Origin: Patagioenas fasciata
Taxonomy: Eukaryota; Chordata; Aves; Columbiformes; Columbidae
NCBI RefSeq assembly: GCF_037038585.1
Contig: NC_092520.1
Span: 116,222,501 to 116,286,500, forward strand
Length of the DNA: 64,000 bases
Reading direction: 5' to 3'
The notes beneath the pieces are model-generated. The model was given only the letters and a program-made list of their open reading frames with translations, was not told where the DNA came from and did no database searches. Positions within the stretch are counted from its first letter, which is position 1. Each line of letters starts with the position of its first letter. Shown here piece after piece: positions 21,263 through 34,079 of this stretch. A program made the position numbers and the translations under genes.

Positions 21263-23629
21263 ACAAATAAATAGTCTTGTTATACCTTTTTACAAGAATA
21301 AAACATGTCTTGCATATTCACCTCACATCTCTTTTTGCAAAATGCTTCTCTGATGTTTGTAGCTTGTGGGAAAGAAGGCCCTCAAAAACATACAGAAATG
21401 AATTCTCCTAGTCTTGTGAAAACAGTATTTTTCTCTCTCTTTTCTATATTCTTTTTCCCCTAGAAAAATACATGCACCATGCCACAGTAATAGTTGAACG
21501 TAAGTATATTCCACTGACTATCATGGGAGCCTAAGAATATGCCTCACATGGAGAAACACTGAAGGTATATAAATTAGGTGTTTAAAATGAAATCTTATCC
21601 CAATGCCTGAGAGGTGCTGTAGAATGTGTGGTAACTTTTCTCTGCTCCAAGAAATTCCTTCTGAGGAAACATTTAGTTAACATAGCCACTGATGAAATCA
21701 GCTGCTAGATATTTCTCTCCTGCTACTGAATTTCCAGAGTTCAGAACCTGTTCATGAGTTTTATTGTGAGAGATATGATGTTTTTCACAAACTTTTAAAA
21801 CTTTTACATAAAAATTAGCTAACAACTCAGGAATATAATGCTAAAATATACCTTAAATTATGCTGCTTAATTGGCAAACTTCGTCTGAAGTTAAGAAATG
21901 CAAGGTTTAAAGGGTATCTGTGCCAGGGAAAGATACAAACTGAAACATTTAATGGGTACTGTTACATAGGCAGAAACATTTTTCCTCTCTGACTAGACCA
22001 TATTTCAGACATTAGAAACAGAATTGGGGAGGGGGGAAGAAAAAAAAATGTAACCAGAGAAATAATTTATTAAGTTGAGGCCAATAGATGAACATATATT
22101 ACAATACAGAAATACTTCAGAGCTCAGGATCATCTAAGAATATGAATTTTACGTCAAATTCATACAGTAAGTAAAAGTACTCAAGTTGAAAGCTGATGTT
22201 TATGGATCGGCCTCTACGAAGCAAATTTAACTACATAATTGGCATATCTACATCAATGAAAATATTTTTAAAAGGCAAAACTCAAACCGTGACAATACTA
22301 TTTGGATCAAGATACACTGCAAAAAGTTGATTATACTTATATCGAATACAGCTATCAACCTAACACAGCGAATTTTGCTGTGGACAGTAAAACTATCTTC
22401 TTCAGAAAGAATTAGACATTAAAGAATTTCCCAATTCACAAAGCAATCTTACAGGTGCATCAGCTGTATACATCTTTCTCCAATCCACAGTGCTAGCACT
22501 GTTTAATAGTAAATATTTGCATAGCATACCCAGAGCATGAAAAACATGTGAAATGAATTCGACCTTTTTAGGGTTATTGAGCTTCCATTATCTGTTCCTT
22601 AGCAGAACACACACTGTACATCTAGCAGATTGATCCATAAATTCTACTGTGAAATACTTGCAGGTAAAAAAGTTGTCAGTTGCATAACAGACACAAATCA
22701 GAGTCCGCTACACCGATGACTGATTACACCCGGTGGAGTATTTTGTTAACTGGAAAAAAGTTTTCAAAATGTCTTTATCTTCTTGAATTATGTATGACAA
22801 AGCAGTTTTGGTTAGGTGTGGAATCAATGCAACTTAACATATGTAAAACAATCAAGAGACAAAACGATGCAGTGGAACCCTGTCTCCCTTTGCAGGGTCA
22901 GATCAATTCCTGCTGAAATTCCAGTTTTGATGTGTTGATTGAACTAGGTTTATGTAATTTACAATTTTGAGCAAAAAATTAACCTTTTCTGAATCTTAAT
23001 AATTTACAAGGATATATCTTCTTTTTTCTTGTAAGGGTATTTCGTGTATGAGGAACAGTGTTGTTAGTTCTTAGTAGCAAAAGTTGGGTTCTTCAGATGC
23101 AACTGTAGTAGATCTGACAGACATGGAACGCAAATATTTCTCAAGTATATGAAATCTAAGTTGTGGAAAGAGGTGTAGATAAGAAAACTGAAGCAAAATT
23201 ATCAATACCTGGATATGGTGCTTCTACTGGAGAAATTTGTTATTCTGTGTAATTAGCAGCAAGTTCAGAGATTTCTTTGAAGCTGCTTTTAAATATTTGT
23301 CTGGAAGACAAATGGTTTGCCTCATTATTGTTCCTCCCAATATATTATTCTATGTTCATAATAAATTTTATTTAATTATAATGAACATTATTCCTTCAAC
23401 CTTTTATGTTTATTCTGACATTCTGAAATTCAACTGCCAAAATCTGTTCAGAAGTCTCAGTTATCATAGGCTTATTCATATACAAAACTATGCTGGATTT
23501 GATGTTTCTTGATTGCTGTTATCAACCTCCTCAATCAGGAAATATCATTGCTTAGGATAGCATCTTACACAGAGAGAAGAAAAAATCACTGGAAATTTTC
23601 CAGATGAAAAAAAAATAATAAAAAAAGTG
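21263..23629. other. Non-genic AT-rich DNA
   Basis: Nothing recognisable as gene or repeat. Confidence 0.55.
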
Positions 23630-24041
23630 ATTCAGTGATCAGAGAACTTGTGAAAGAATGGCATATATTTAGCCTAAATACAGGAAATGGATGGGCTGAA
23701 GGACCAAGAGGAGGACAGGGTAACAGCCGTCAGATAGACAGTGATTGCTACAGCTAAGGAAGGTCACAACCTGTTCTGCAAGTCTATAGTGAATTATCTA
23801 GAAATAATGGACTAAAATCAAAGCAGGGAAGATTCAGGTCACATGTTAGGAAACACTTTCTAAGAGTAACAATAGCATACGTGGGAGTAAATGACCTGCG
23901 CAGTTTCTATTACTAGACTTCTTCATGACCAAATTTAAAGTACCAACCAGAAATGCTGTAAGTGTAGATGCTTCTGCCCTGGACCAGAATTATGAACCGG
24001 ATGACCACTTGAGACCTCTTTCAGTCTTATAGTTTCATGAC
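23630..24041 (+). mobile_element. Old CR1 3' fragment
   Basis: It ends with 'ggatgaccacttgagacctctttcagtctta...tttcatga', the degenerate form of the CR1 3' terminus. Upstream lie remnants of the 'ggttaggaaacactttctaa' and 'gaccaaatttaaagtacc' landmarks. Strongly diverged, no frame. The 5' border is approximate. Confidence 0.65.
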
Positions 24042-25619
24042 TTAAAGAGGTAAGGTATGGATGCAACCAGGATGTTAGAATTTCCAATGCATGTCATCAC
24101 AAAACATATTAGATATTTTTGTGATACTATGTGCTACAGCGTTTAATAAGGTTTACTGTGATAGTTCCCCAAACTTGCTATGTGGCAATTCAGTCTGGCT
24201 GATGAAGAAAATATGTTACCCCAGTCTATTCAGCTTACTTTAAAAAACAGCATATTTTCTGACTTTTTTTCTTCTTCTCTCCTCCTCCCTGCCCCTGCCT
24301 CCCATCCCTTCCCCACCCCAGCTTACTGGTACTTTCGTAAGATGCTTTTTTTTCTGCAAGATTTGTAAGTTATTCTCATTTCAGGTTGTTCTATATAGGA
24401 AAATAATCCTGTCACATACTTTTATTGTTTTATTTCTACTTTAAAGCTACATGAATGTCACCTGTTTCTCTGATATTCAGATTTATTTTACTAAATAAAC
24501 CAACATATATACTTCTCTAGAGTTTTTCTTATTGCAGTCAGTATACTTTTTATTGCTAAAATTTCAGAAGTACTCCACTGGAAGTTGCATGAAATTTTTG
24601 ACAAGAACAAAGCTGTTGCAAGGAAAAACAGCCACTTATTTCTTATTTTGAGGTTCTAAGATGCAACCAAATTTTCTTGCATTTAGGTTATACTCCTAAG
24701 TTCTTCTGCTAATATTGTTAGATCCAATCAAGAAACTTTTTGTTACTTTATCTTAACTTAAACAGCTCTTTTACTATCCCTCATACATACTACCTTCTTT
24801 CTGTCTCCTCTCTTAGTGAATTTAAACAGCAATTACATTCAGTGCCAGGTTTCTTTGATAAGCTATACATCATATATTCCTTTTCTTTCCAGTGACCTGT
24901 TCATTATAATAGCATTTTCTCTAACTGCTTTTGTCTGAATTCATGTTTCTCATTATTAAACAGAGTTATGTATCTTATTTCAGGTAAGACCTCACCAATG
25001 CTTGCTATTTCTCACGTAATTAACTTTCTTGATACAACCTACAGGAGTCCTTGCCTTTTCACAGCTTCACCATACATTAATAATCTAGTCCTGTCTCCTC
25101 CTAAATAATTCTTAAGTTATGAGCCCTGAACTTCTTACAGAAATTCCTATTGGTTTCAAAGTGTATGATTCTCTGTCATGAATGTAAGAAGTTGAAGGAA
25201 TACTGTTAATTATTATTCATAATATATTCTATATGTCCTGAAGATTTTGGCATGAGAAAATCGTATAAGCCAGTGCCACATTGGCTCCAGAAATTAGTGG
25301 AAAATTGTTTAGGAAAAAGGCAGACAAACTGGATCCAGTCTCATCTGTAGTTCCATTGAACACTGAATATCTCAGAGCCACAACTGGACTTAGTTCACAC
25401 AGAGTTAGTTGGTTTACTCCAAAAGGCAAGGGTGACTACTGTGGACCAAGACTCAGGCATGAAAGGTTAGTTATGAAGCAGCCCAGTCCTGCTCTAAAGA
25501 GACTCCAGAGTTTGTTCTTTGCACTTTAATTTTACTGAGTCATAAGCAATATGTTTCATTTACAATGAATGAAACATTTATTTCTTTACGTTTGCATGTA
25601 AAATAAATTAATTTACATT
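24042..25619. other. Non-genic DNA, possible degraded CR1 at 24.95-25.12 kb
   Basis: Around 24975-25080 the phrases 'caggtaagacctcaccaatgct', 'cttgatacaacctacaggagtcc' and 'ttgccttttcacagc' follow the order of a minus-strand CR1 ORF2 C-terminal segment, but the match is weak. Otherwise nothing recognised. Confidence 0.4.
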
Positions 25620-25750
25620 TCACTTTCCTCCTCCTTCTCCTTCTCCCTCTCCCTCTCCCTCTTCCTCTCCCTCTCTGTCTCCATCTCCATCTCCCACTCC
25701 CTCTCCCTCCCCCTTCCCCTTCCCCTCCCCCTCCCCCTCTCCCTCTCCTT
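25620..25750. repeat. Polypyrimidine (CCCTCT)n-like tract
   Basis: About 130 bases of almost pure C/T on the plus strand, made of drifting CTCCCT, CTTCTC and CCCCTT units with few purine interruptions. The complementary strand has many G3-G5 runs with short loops. A 73-codon Arg/Glu-rich frame on the minus strand is only the translation of this repeat. Confidence 0.93.
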
Positions 25751-28619
25751 CGGCATTGGTTTTATTAATTTAGAACAATAAGGGATGTTCCAATGTAATT
25801 TCAATAGTTTCTTTCCCTGTAATTTGAGGTCCACAGCAATATGGGAGATGTTGGGAACGAATGTCTAGTAAAATTACTCCAAGTTAATTAACACATAATT
25901 AAACCTGAAAACATCAAAGGAAAAGACAAAGATGTCAACTGATTTTCAACTATCTTATCTGGATATAATTAGAAAACTAATAATGACAGTGTAAGTTTTT
26001 TCAACAGAAGATTAAAGAAAAAACATCCGTCATCCACCATCTTTCTTCATTTTATTTGGCACAGTGCTTCATTTTCCTTTCCCTTACTCTTCCTTTTGCC
26101 TTGTTCTTTTTGCAGATAATTTGTATTTTTCCAAAGTAATTGCAAAAGCTCTAAATCTGATAAAACTGATGATCTTATTATTTATTTTGGTTTTGAAGAA
26201 AAATAGCTTCAATTAAAAATAGAAAGGATAAAAGAAATTTGGAATTCAAACACAGGGAAAACTTCAGACAATTTTAAAACATTCTGGTACCAAAGCTATT
26301 TATTACCATGCATCAATCAGTATGATTTAATTCTCTTTTTCTCAGCCTGGAGCCAGACATCAGCAAAATTAGCTGGTCAGCTGTATTTCACAGTAGAGCA
26401 AACTCCAAAAAACCAACAAACAAACAAAACAATATGGCAATGAAAAGCAGTAGCTTCGCAGATGTTTGTGATTTGTTACTTGGTTGCTGTGTCCTTGCCA
26501 TGGAAGAACAGTGTGGTTTGTTGATGAGAGTTATCACTGGAGATACATTACAACTGAGAGGTTTTTTTGTACCATCAATGCTTAAATAAACTTATCACTT
26601 AAATCGGTGGAAAGATCTGAATAAAAACTGCTGGCATACTAAGGGATCTTAGAGACTTTTGGTACTGAACCAGTCACAATTCATAGATATATATTCTAAC
26701 AAGAAAAAATCATCACTTCTTGAATACAAGGTGCTGGGCAAAAAAAAAAAAAAAAAGCCTTACTGCTTTAAACTCACAATATAAAGCATCATCTGTATGG
26801 AACCAGAGTGACCTATATCCACTATATGAAATATTATCTGTTATCTGTAAACTCACTGAAGAAAACATTCAGTCTTAGCAGAGAGCTAATCACTATTTTG
26901 TTATCAGTTCTCTTTAAATAAGAAAGAGCATTCAACAAATATCCAAATAATACAGCAGATACTATTACCAATCAAAAATATTTGTACTCCTGAAAGACTC
27001 AATTTAAAGCCACCACTTAATCCACAACACAGAAGCTTTACTAGTGCCACAATTTCACTCTGTACTACCTCTAAATCTCACCCTTATCAACACAGAGTGG
27101 TACACAAATAATTGTAAAGCTTTTATTTCTTTTTTGGATGGAATTCTATTGAAAACATAACACTAAACTTTTATGATTGTACCATCTACAAAAGACATTG
27201 TTTTCTTGTTTTGAAAATCCTTGAATATCATTGTTTACCATTTATGAGAAGCAATAACCTTGAAACAAGTCAGAAATATGATTTGTCTTCATGTCTGTTG
27301 TGCAAGTAATGTTGAAGTGTTACATATCCTTGGCAATCAATGAGAAAGGAAAATTGCTCTCTTTCATCAGAACTTCAGCTGGCAACAGCGAATTTTATAT
27401 CAAACCGTAAGTACAGGAATTTAACAGAAAGTAAAAAATAATTATGATATGTAAGTAAACAAACAAACAAACAAACAAGTTTGTCTTCTTAATTTTCTTT
27501 ATTTATTTATTTGCAAGTTCTTATCATGGGTTATTAATCCTGAACATACCTCTTCACTTTTTCACTTCTTCTTCTCCAGCTTCACTTTTCCTTTTCATCC
27601 ATAATAACTCATGGAATCTTTTGTGCTTTTATATTGGCTCACATGTACTTCCTATAGGTTTCATCTTTTAATGTGCTGTTCTGAACATTTTCCAGAGTTC
27701 TAATTTGTTTATTTTAGTGCATTGCACTTTGCTCTTAAAGTTAATTTCTTGAAATTGAGTGTGCTGATATCTTCATATTGAATAGTTCTATTCATTATGA
27801 TGATCTATGGAAGCAACTGGTGACAAATATTTCCAAGCTTCTTTTTAAATTTCAGTCTTTTTTTCTGTTGCAAAGAAATGTCCTTCTATGTACTTTTAGT
27901 TACATTTTTCAGCTACTGTCATTCAATGATATCCAAGACTACAACAGTATCTTTTTTTAAATGCAAAAGGAGATGAGTTTAGTTTTCAAAAAACCTTAGG
28001 TCCACAATATTTGCATGCAATTTTCTGTGTCAGGTCTGACAACCAACAACTTATTTTAATTTTCTTTCACTGAAGTCCCTTGTACAATACGTCATCAACT
28101 TTTGTAGGGATGTTCCCCTTGTTTTCTTTTAATTTCCATTGTGGTTTCAAAATTGAAGCAGAAGTTATTAAAGCAATGGAAATGCCAAAGTTATTTTAAT
28201 TTAGTAATGTCAAAGATACAGAGAAGAAACTTGCGAAGTATTGTTATAGAATGTAGCATGCATTGTTTCTTGTCTTTATTGATAGGAGACAAAACAGAAA
28301 AAAAAAAAATGCTTTTACTATAGTTCAAATGTTGCTGTCTGAGCTCATGTTCTGGCACAGCACTATACCAGCTACTAGGAAGAAAATTATCCTACCTGAA
28401 AACTGGACAATATTCACCCCTTTTCCTATACCATCTATGTCATGCCCAGGTCACGCACTTCAAGTACATTTCAATTAATCACCAGCACCCTTCCTGGATT
28501 TTTATATGTACACACAGATATCATTTCCTTAGTCTGAGGGTCATGCCTCCAAAATGTCTGTTGAATTCATTTAGTGCATGACTTTGGGCTCATCACAGTC
28601 CTTCTGGACAGGAGAAATG
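25751..28619. other. Non-genic AT-rich DNA
   Basis: No gene recognised. A17 lies at 26740-26756, (CAAA)n at about 27459-27478, and TTTA units at about 27500-27512. Confidence 0.55.
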
Positions 28620-29071
28620 ATGTGTAGTGTTGAAATAAGACAGTTTAATAGGACAGAAAAGAAAAGGATGATGATGATAATAAAGAATAATAATAATAAA
28701 GAATATATAAAACAAGTGACTCAAAATGTCATTGCTTACCACTTGCCCACTGATGCACAGCCAGTTCCTGAGCAGTAGGCTCCTGGCTAGCTTTTCTCCT
28801 AGTTTTATATTCAGTGTGATTTCATGTGATGTTTGTCCAGTTTGGGTCAGCTTTCCTGGCTGTGTTCCCTCCCAGCTTCTTGTGCACCGTCAGCCTTCTC
28901 ACTGGTAAAGCAGTACAAGATGCTGAAAAGTCCTTGACTTGATATAAACACTGCCTAGCAACAACTAAAACATTAGTGTGTTTTCAACATTTTCTCATCC
29001 TAAATCCAGAACACAGCACAGTACCAGCTCTTATGAAGAAAACTAACTCTATCCCAATGGAAACCAAGACA
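28620..29071 (-). mobile_element. ERVL-type LTR, older truncated relative of the 6.7-kb copy
   Basis: It shares landmarks in the same order with the LTR at 6738-7266: 'agtttaatag', 'gatgatgataataa', 'cattgcttacc', 'cagttcctgagcagt', 'cttcttgtgcacc', 'tgaaaagtccttgactt' and 'ggaaaccaagaca'. The minus-strand 5' end is TGTCTTGGTTTCC at 29071. The far 3' part of the LTR (about 100 bp) is missing or unrecognisable at the left edge, and no TSD was found. Confidence 0.85.
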
Positions 29072-29898
29072 GCCCATTTGAATATTTAATTTATGAGTGA
29101 AATGTAACCCTTTCCCCCAGCAATACTGGCTTATAAGATATGTGATAATTTAGCTAAGACTGCTGAAAAAGAGAGAAAAAAAATGTATTTTCCATATCCT
29201 GGGTGTTTTCATTGCTATTTGGAACAGATTTCAAAGTCTCCATTGATGATGAATTAACTCACAATATACTATTTAACAACACTTACCTTACATCAGCCAA
29301 ATTTACTTTTAAGTAAAAGTACTAAGTATAGTCCTGCACCAATTAAGTTTCCAGGGATCAGTTTCTAGCATAAGGGCAGATGGAAGAGATTGATTCACTT
29401 TGGCTGAAGAAGCAGACAAAATAGCTGGTATTCAAAGTCTTAAATAATTTCCACCATCAAGGTGGCATTTCACTTTTGACCTAGAATTGTATGCCTTCTC
29501 TCCCTACAGAGATGTTCAATCACAATCTGCAGGTTCCCTGGTGATAAAAAAGTGATTAAAAATGCGTTTCATATACTCGTTTTGACATTGACTTAGCATT
29601 GCTTGTTTTCATTTTACAACTTTTCTACAGGGGTGACAAGTACTCTTGTAAGTCATTCTATATCCAACCTGTCATAGATGCATGTAGCCTAAAATCGTGG
29701 ACCCTACAGCTGAAGGGTTCGGGCTAGACCTGTCAGGGCAAGAGTCCCTGAGACTGAGAGGACAGTTGCATAGTCACTGAGGTTTTTGTTTTTTGATGCA
29801 GTGGCAACAGTGCTCTTCTATGAGAGAGATTCCCATATAATCCTTAGCATTAACTCTGACATGCATCTGACCCTGTGTTAACCCTAAGAAAAATAACT

Positions 29899-29987
29899 AG
29901 AGCGAGAAAGTGAGGAAAGAAGGAAAGGAAGAAGAAAAGGAGGAAGAGATAAAGAGAAAAAAGAGGAAGGGAAGGTAGGAAATGAGT
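29899..29987. repeat. Purine-rich (GAAA/GGAA)n tract
   Basis: About 90 bases consisting almost wholly of A and G, low complexity. Confidence 0.85.
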
Positions 29988-31742
29988 TTTTCACTTTAGA
30001 TACATGGAGTGATATAAATCGCATCAAAAGACTCCTACAAACAGGCTTTGTTTTAACTTGTACAAAAATACTGAAGAAGATAAAAAGTGTATCTCTTTGG
30101 TTTGTTGCTTAAGTTTCTTGATCCTTACAGAATACTTTGTGAACATAGGTCAAAACCTTTTCAAAAAAAGTAGGCATTCTGGACAGTGATTCATCTTATC
30201 CTTACAGAAAGTAAAAAACAACATTAGACAAATTGTGTCTTTTAGGTCTGTTTATCTCTCCACTGTCTATAAAGAGTGTGTTGAGGAGTGCTCACCTTAA
30301 ATTCAATAATTTCTAAAGACTGCACCATCCTGTCTCAGCCTGTGTTTTCTTGTTTGTTTGTTTTGTTTTGTCTCCGAAAAAATAACTCCCTGTTCTGGTC
30401 TCCACAATGTCATTGTCTTGCTAACTGATGATTCTCCATTACTTCTTCAGTGCTAGAAAAACACACTAGATTGTCTATGTACAATGGAAGTACAATGAGC
30501 CCCATATTCACAGCAGTTTGCTGCCTGACATAGATAAACTTATTAAACTGAATTAATGGGATTGCACAAATCATCATCATTATCAGAAGAATTTATCATA
30601 TCTGTTTGATCTCTGATGGTCCCTCAGAAATATGAAATGAATGGCACTTCTATTTATGCCCTATCTTCAACAGCTGAGGAAAGAACTTGCATTTCTAATT
30701 CTATTGTGATGACTTATGAATGTGTTTTTTTTAATACACAAACTTACATAAGTTTTCTGGGAAGTACTTAGTTTGGTTTCTTTCCAATCATGCTGCTCTG
30801 CTGATATATTCTTTTGTAGATCAATTTGAAACTAAAAAGGGATGATTTAAATTAAGTGATATGTGTTCATATATCAGAACTACTCAAAGACATTGAATAA
30901 ATATATTTTCAAGTGCCTATTCACACCTGTTTATATCTGTCATTATTTACAATCAGCTATCATGAGCCTGAAAATAAAACATTTTCCTTACCAGCTAGAC
31001 TTTACAATGAATCATTGACATATTTTCTTTGGAAAATACATAAAATGCTTAAATCCTATTAGTTTTCACTCTACTTGGGTAATACAGTTGCTCTGAATAA
31101 GTAGAAGGTGTTTAAGCAGTAAATGTTTGCTTTCTAAAGATGACCTCTTCTATCTCCCTTCCGGCACCACAAAATGAATAACACTTCTTGCCAATACAAG
31201 CTCCAATTTTCGCATAAAAGAGAGACAAAAAGCATCAGAACCACAGTGTTTTAGGAAATGTGATAACTAGGTAAAATGACTACCTGTGGACGTGTTTATA
31301 TTTTTCTAGTTGGGTAGGATATTAAAGTAACTGTTCATTATGCTCTTAACAGCTGTAATCTCGTAGAGTGCTATTCAGCTAATGGTTCTCTTTTCCTGTA
31401 ATATCACTGGGCAGGGTTCTATGGCTCAGCTCAATTAAAACTAGTCTGACAGGGCAAAACCATTTTGACAGAGAGTGCTACTGCTCTTTCATATAAAAGA
31501 GCTCAGGGAACACAGTAAGCAATCTCTGCACCATAATGGATGAAATAGAGCTAAAGTTCAGTGATGCAGTGCAGATTTACTAAACTAATGCAACTTGACT
31601 TTGCTTTGACACACCATACACAGCTTCCTATAAATGGTTTCACGTTTTAATATTATGCTGTCTAGGTGTCAGTTTTGCTGTTTCAGTCCTATAGTGTGTG
31701 TGAAATAATAGATACTGAAATAAAATTCTATCTATAGATTTT

Positions 31743-31772
31743 TAGATATATCTGTATCTACAGATATATCTA
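31743..31772. repeat. Perfect inverted repeat, 14-bp arms
   Basis: TAGATATATCTGTA and its exact complement flank a 2-base centre (TC) in TATC/AGAT-rich DNA. It could extrude as a cruciform; no function is implied. Confidence 0.85.
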
Positions 31773-32891
31773 TGTAAAATTGACTTTGAAATAAAAAGAA
31801 ATCCAACAAGGCAATGCACAAGTATTTTTCTTTTTTTCTGAATAACTTATGAATTCATCTTTTTTTTTTCCTTTTTTTTTTCTTATATGTATTTTTCAGA
31901 TTAAAGTCATTATCACTCTCTACATGTAGTATATTACTTTTAATAAAATCCATATGCACAAAAAAGGGTGTCTATATCTGTACCCATATGTGTATCTATA
32001 TCACCTATGCCTGTCTCTTTAACTATTTTACATACATATATATGACATAGATATATGTGTGTGCACTTACACAGGTTGTTTGTGATTTATGTGTATCTTC
32101 CTCGTAACCTGAACTGGATTTTACTAACAGTCATTTTGTCAGCCCAAGGTCAAAACAGTCAACTCACAAACAATGTTAATGACCTTCTTACATAGGAGTG
32201 AATTGAGGTAAGAACATTAATTCCACAAAGCTATCTAAAATGTACATACTCCAGCCCCTTTACCTTTTTCCTAAGCAAAAATATAGTTCTGATTAAGAGC
32301 TGTTTTCATCAAAATTCAGTGGTGTCAGATATGGCCCTTTAGAAGCAAAGTTTGCAAACAGAACTCTGAAACAGCAAAAAAAAAAAAATAAAATCTTGTG
32401 GCAGAACTTAGTTTTCTGTCTTTCAAAATTCAGATTTGTTCTATGTAGACACAATTTTATACAGGTTTAGCAATCAGATCATCTCATCAACATGCACGGA
32501 AAGTTTGATATTGTTGTTTACTAAATGTGAAATTCCAGAAATATCTGACAAATGACATATTTACACACATGAAATGTTGGTTTCTATTTGCCATTTCCAA
32601 TTAGTGACAATTTCTATAATTTCACTCAGTGAATTTTATAAAGGTGGCCATACACTTTACATGATCGGATGGAGAAACTGGTAGATGACTATTCACAACC
32701 ACCAGAATCAGTAGTAATAAGGATCAGTTACACTTTATATACATTTTTTGCAACATATGAATTGGTCATCTACTAATTCTGATGACTAAATATGTCACCC
32801 AATTGTTTCTTATTAGGATTTGCGTGGTAATCTAAGCAAGTTCCTTAATTCCTATTAGAGTTTGTCACTTCAAAAAGTTATAAAGAGGCTT

Positions 32892-33215
32892 ACAGAATCA
32901 TAGAATCATAGCATGGTTTAAGTTGGAAAAGACCTTTAAGATCATCTAGTCCAACCACTACTTAACACTGCCAAGTCAACCACTAAACTATGTCCCTGAA
33001 CACTACAAGTCACAGTCCAGGGACAGTGACTCAACCAGTTTCCTGGGCAGCCTGTTCCAATGCCTGACAACCCTTTAAGCGAAGAATTTTTTCTTAATAT
33101 CCAATGTAAACCTCCCCTGGTACGCTCATCCTATCACTTGTTACTTGGGAGAACTGACTGACACCCACCTCGCTATAGCCTCCTTTCAGGTAGTTGTAGA
33201 GAGCAATAGGTCCTA
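32892..33215 (-). mobile_element. CR1 3' fragment
   Basis: The plus-strand start has the complement of the ATTCTATG tail in two copies, followed by 'gttggaaaagacctttaagatcatctagtccaacc'. It continues through 'cctgttccaatgcctgacaaccct' to 'ggtagttgtagagagcaatagg', where it ends by 5' truncation. Moderately diverged; no open frame. Confidence 0.93.
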
Positions 33216-34079
33216 AGTGACTTAGTCTTAAGTGTAAAACAGTATTTATAATTACTTATTCACTGCAGATAAGAAAGGCAGTGTTGTGATCCAGAGTCAA
33301 ATGAAATTAATACAAGCAAACCCATGAGACTAAGCAAGCTTTAGATGACGTTATGAATGAGGAATATCTTGTGTGGACACAGATATCCTCATTATGGTAC
33401 TAGGAAACAACAGGAAAAGAGCTGATGTGTCTGGGAAGAAGACAACATCTAGTCACAGGGTTGCTCTCCCTCATTGTCTATCCAGTAGAAATATTGAGCA
33501 AGGCACTGACTGGACACAAATACCAGCTAATTAACATTTCATTATCATTTCGTTTTTTCTGTTCTGGAAATAAACCATATCTGTTTATGACTTTTCTAAA
33601 GAAACACAATTGCACATTTCATTAAAGTCAGCTTCATAATGGTCTTCAAACAAAATTATTCTGAAATGGATTTATTTTTGTTGACATTTTGAGTATTTAA
33701 AAGAAAAAGCTTATTTTAATTCTTCACATTTATTTGTTGAAGGGTTACTACTGTGTTTTCTGTTGCAGATGTTTTCTAATACTCTTTATGGAAAGAACAG
33801 GCACTAGCCTTCACCATGCATTGTAAGTAGTAAAACTCTTAGTGCAGTTCTGCTCTAGTAGTTCAGCGTACTTCTGACTCTGCCCCCTAGGTAGCAGAAC
33901 TGTGGATGAACCAGAAAACCTTCACCATGCATTATGAAAATAAAAGCAATTGCATGCTTTATCAACATCAAATAAGGGTGTATTTGCCTTCACAGACAAG
34001 ATTTTAATGCCCCGAAGAGACTGCTGTTCCTAAAAATAAATGTAACATTATATCAACACAATCCAAGTTACTCAACTTG
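33216..34079. other. Non-genic DNA containing a direct-repeat-bracketed segment
   Basis: No gene recognised. See the separate 33808-33933 entry. Confidence 0.5.
33808..33933. repeat. 15-bp direct repeats bracketing a 96-bp segment with inverted arms
   Basis: CCTTCACCATGCATT occurs at 33808-33822 and again, exactly, at 33919-33933. The 96 bases between contain a perfect 10-bp inverted repeat (CAGTTCTGCT at 33845-33854, AGCAGAACTG at 33893-33902) and end in AGAAAA. This is the layout of a short retroposed or inserted sequence with a TSD. A local duplication followed by divergence is the alternative. The insert matches nothing I know. Confidence 0.6.

Larger units (their letters stand above)
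29072..32891. other. Non-genic AT-rich DNA
   Basis: No gene recognised. It includes a purine-rich tract and a perfect palindrome, both listed separately, and (TTTG)n sequence at about 30350-30370. Confidence 0.55.

Noticed and set aside
25613..25834. 73-codon minus-strand frame rich in Arg and Glu
   Set aside because: It is the translation of the polypyrimidine repeat; the composition is wholly explained by the DNA repeat.
29700..29735. 'gaagggttcgggcta' as a tRNA B-box
   Set aside because: No matching A-box or cloverleaf could be drawn around it.
31496..31580. TATAAAA-like site followed by a short ATG frame (ATGGATGAAATAGAG...)
   Set aside because: The frame ends after about 14 codons and TATA-like strings are common in AT-rich DNA.
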